From positions 6,434,520-6,498,519 of the forward strand of contig CM024176.1 in assembly GCA_013433145.1 (NCBI GenBank): DNA of 64,000 bases, in the 5' to 3' direction. The position numbers and the translations under genes were made by a program. Below the pieces are notes generated by a model. It saw only the letters and a list, made by a program, of their open reading frames with translations, had not been told where the DNA came from and searched no databases. Shown here piece after piece: positions 61,310-64,000 of this stretch. The stretch's first letter is position 1. Each line of letters begins with the position of its first letter. The DNA comes from Ascaris suum (taxonomy: Eukaryota; Nematoda; Chromadorea; Rhabditida; Ascarididae).

Positions 61310-62240
61310 CTGCAATTAATTCATCGTCACGTCGCTTGTCATGGAATATGCATATGCGGTTAATGCGCTTAGTTCGCTAACATTGCGTATATATTCTTCA
61401 CTTAGTGACATGGTGAGTGGATGCTTAGCAAAGGATATTCTCACTCGGATGATGTATCTACATCGGATTAGAACTTCTCTACTCACTCCGCGCTCTAAAG
61501 TATAGCTGGGTAATGTTAATCTCTACCTTAATTACAAGAGTAGAACATAACTTAATAGTCAATAAATAAAAGAAAAAAGTAATTAAAGTACGATTATATT
61601 CCTTTTAACGTCCCACTGTTGATATACGTCGCTGAAAGTTAATTTTTTCTCATTCTTCGAGCATAAATCGCCAATATTTTCTCTGCGTTGAATAAATTGT
61701 TTAATTTCGATTGCAATTAAATCATTTTTCCATTCTTTTCGTTCGCATTGGTTCAGTGCCATGCTCTCTTAGAGCGTCGTCTACGCACATTCAGAAGGCT
61801 ATAAATTCGATCACATCGGAACGTCACCAACTCTTTTCATTCCACTGTCATAAACAAGATAAACTGTTTCTGCGTCAAGCACACTAAAACACTCTTCATG
61901 AATACAATTCAGTAAATCAGGAGTACTGAGGTGAAATTAGCTCGATTTTCTTGCTACCGAGACAGAGAGACGGTTTCTTTCATTGTTATGGTAAAAAACT
62001 CAACCTGTCATTTAATACACTGCGTCTTGCATGCATATGAGCTCTTATCCATCCACTCTATATATAGCTTCGATTTGCAAACCAGCACAACTGTGGTTTC
62101 GAAATATAATGAATAAAATCCGAGCTGTTATGTTTCCTCGGTATATCTCATATCCTTCAGAATGATCTTCTTGTACTATTTATTTGGACGTGAATATGCT
62201 ACGGAAATTGTCAGTTGATTTTTTTAAATATTCAGTGATA

Positions 62241-62486
62241 CTATCTTGAGATTAACTTTGGCTCGGTGATCATAAACCGTCTTTGCTGCCTGCCAAGTAT
62301 AACTGTTGTAACGGATTGATTTCTTTCAATCAAAACATTTTCTCGTGGATCTTGGAAGGTGGACGACAAAAGTTGCATCGGTAGGCACGCATGAAGTGAC
62401 AGCTGAGCCCAAACGATAGTTGATGGCGAAGAATGGGTGGGCGCGGTGATCGTTTTCTCACACTGCCTTAGAGCAACTTGCGACAA
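62241..62486 (-). CDS. Minus-strand coding region, frame not resolved
   Basis: About 80 codons are open in one frame (ends TEPKLISR) and long runs are open in the other two, which is unusual in AT-rich DNA. It may be an exon of the cysteine-rich gene downstream at 61174-61309, or a separate gene. Confidence 0.3.
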   Translation of the reverse strand: MSQVALRQCEKTITAPTHSSPSTIVWAQLSLHACLPMQLLSSTFQDPRENVLIERNQSVTTVILGRQQRRFMITEPKLISR

Positions 62487-62775
62487 GATGTTTTGTTGTT
62501 GCTTTCATATATTTGTGCAATCGTTTGTTATAATTCACTGTTAACGTGGCAGACGGATAAAACTTACAATGAGCCAAGCTCGTCGCACTTGGTTGCGTTG
62601 CGAGTGCCGCTTAAATTGCATTTGTCAATCAGACGCCAACAAACAACATTTCGCTGATGAGGCCCTGAAAATTGAAATACATTGCTCTTTGTTTTCCCAC
62701 AGACAATCACTCTACTATTTACACTTTGCTTTATTTGCAATTCTTCTAAATACCATTGAGATTGACGGCGTCATT

Positions 62776-63186
62776 TTAGCAGAAAATGCGGTTATATGCA
62801 CGAAGGGCTCTTCTGAAGGCTTCTGAATTGCAGAAAATAAATGTTGAAAAGTTTCGATGAGAGAGTAATTGCGAAAATCCGAGAATGCGAAATCCGTCAA
62901 TTTCAAAGGTAAACTACGAGGATATCCTCTTACCAGTACATGCAATTAAGGTCCATAGGAACATAGCAAGATCAAGGAAAAAACTGGATATCTGCGACTG
63001 ATTTTGGCACCGGAACTCCGAACCTTCGAAAGACCCTGGATTTCCAGCTTCTGAACATTTTGAGAGGCCAACAACACTTATATGTGTGAATGCTAAAGCA
63101 AGCACGATCACTACTAAGATTGGATAGTTTCCTAGGAAGCAATATCCGTGTACATGTTGAAACTGCTGACTGGAAAACACTAACAT
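62776..63186 (-). CDS. C-terminal exons of a multi-pass membrane protein
   Basis: Two minus-strand exons join in phase: 63186-62934 and 62822-62776 (TAA). Exon 1 has a hydrophobic run YPILVVIVLALAFTHISVVG, a cysteine-containing loop (GLSKCSEAGNPGSF, FRCQNQS) and a second run SSFFLDLAMFLWTLIACT, ending at a GTAAGAGG donor. Exon 2 (acceptor CAATTCAG) gives the short basic tail EAFRRALRAYNRIFC. Two membrane spans, a Cys-bearing loop and a basic tail after the last span fit the end of a 7-TM receptor of nematode type. Upstream candidates are about 63600-63400 (VEFIITIFALIIRL) and 63760-63650 (KSAAEIRLDLSVFGI, like the third intracellular loop of serpentine receptors). The gene probably extends past the right edge. 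Confidence 0.5.
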
Positions 63187-64000
63187 CTTCTGACGAAACG
63201 AAATATTTCAGGGGAAGATCTCGGAGCGTTTGATCGATGAAATTTTTTTTGAAGGTCATAGGGAGCTGGAAATTTCATTTACGTTGTCGAGTTGAGAAAC
63301 AACTTCGTCGACAGAAAGTGTTTCGAAGGAAGAATTTCTCAGTTTATTTGTTTCAAAATCATCGACCAGCTTTTTCACAAAAGATAGAAAGAGTTAAGGT
63401 ACCTGAGAGAATCGCATTATTTGCGGCCACCTGTGATGGCTTCAGACGTATGATGAGTGCGAAAATTGTTATAATGAACTCGACGTGAATCTCCTTCTTC
63501 ATCTTTTCTAAAGAGGAGAGTAATGTACGACCTATGTGCCTATACCGCAATAACATTTGAGAAATGTTTTTGCTGTTCCTGCTTATTTGTAGAGAATGTA
63601 CTGTGATGCTCGCCACTGCGATGTTTACAAACGGTTACCAGTTTAAAAGGGGCAACAGAGAAGGAAAAGGTATTGTGATGCCAAAAACGGAAAGATCCAG
63701 TCGAATTTCTGCTGCACTCTTCCAGTTCGCTGCTTGTGGTCCACTTCTCTATTTTGTAAGCCAGAGCTTATGAATTTTCCATGCTAGTTTGAAGGCAGAA
63801 AGGAGAGATTTATTTCCTTTGCTCCTTTTTTTAGTGCTCAAATTTAAGCACTTTTGCATGTTTACTTCGCAAACTATCTCTTTGATTGTTTCTACTCGAG
63901 AACCACTCGTAACTTTGAGCTATGTATTTATTAAGCATGACGTACACCATAGGACGACCTTCTATGTCATATACTACGTTGAAATATCAACCCTTAAAAG

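Overview
The window is nuclear DNA from an intron-rich eukaryote, most likely a clade V (strongylid, hookworm-like) nematode. The evidence is AT-rich DNA, very short exons, introns from about 40 bp up to about 3.8 kb, acceptors of the TTTTCAG/TTTAG type, and protein sequence of nematode style. There are no prokaryotic operons, rRNA genes, CRISPR arrays or recognisable tRNA genes. Continuous ORFs say little here, so I built the genes by joining exons whose splice sites and reading phases agree.

Layout. 1-3.05 kb: minus-strand aldo-keto reductase running off the left edge. 3.33-3.51 kb: a near-perfect foldback repeat. 6.3-11.7 kb: plus-strand gene of unknown family. 13.8-21.1 kb: plus-strand RING-IBR-RING (RBR) E3 ubiquitin ligase with complete RBR and long flanking regions. 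22.2-24.0 kb: minus-strand unknown gene, convergent with the RBR gene. 27.3-32.1 kb: plus-strand gene for a small disordered acidic/basic protein (seven exons, all phases close). 33.5-34.7 kb and 38.5-39.65 kb: minus-strand genes of unknown family. 42.4-42.65 kb: last exon of a minus-strand membrane protein. 45.2-55.8 kb: plus-strand Rab4 GTPase spread over more than 10 kb, with a TA microsatellite in its last intron. 56.6-60.1 kb: a poorly resolved minus-strand gene. 61.2-63.8 kb: minus-strand exons for a cysteine-rich protein and a multi-pass membrane protein.

The confident functions are separate housekeeping roles: carbonyl reduction (AKR), ubiquitylation (RBR) and early-endosome recycling (Rab4). 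I see no single coordinated system. The most notable points are a Rab4 gene in a nematode (as far as I recall, Caenorhabditis elegans lacks one) with a CaaX-like C-terminus, an RBR ligase with unusual flanking regions, and several unrecognised genes recoverable only by phase-matched exons.
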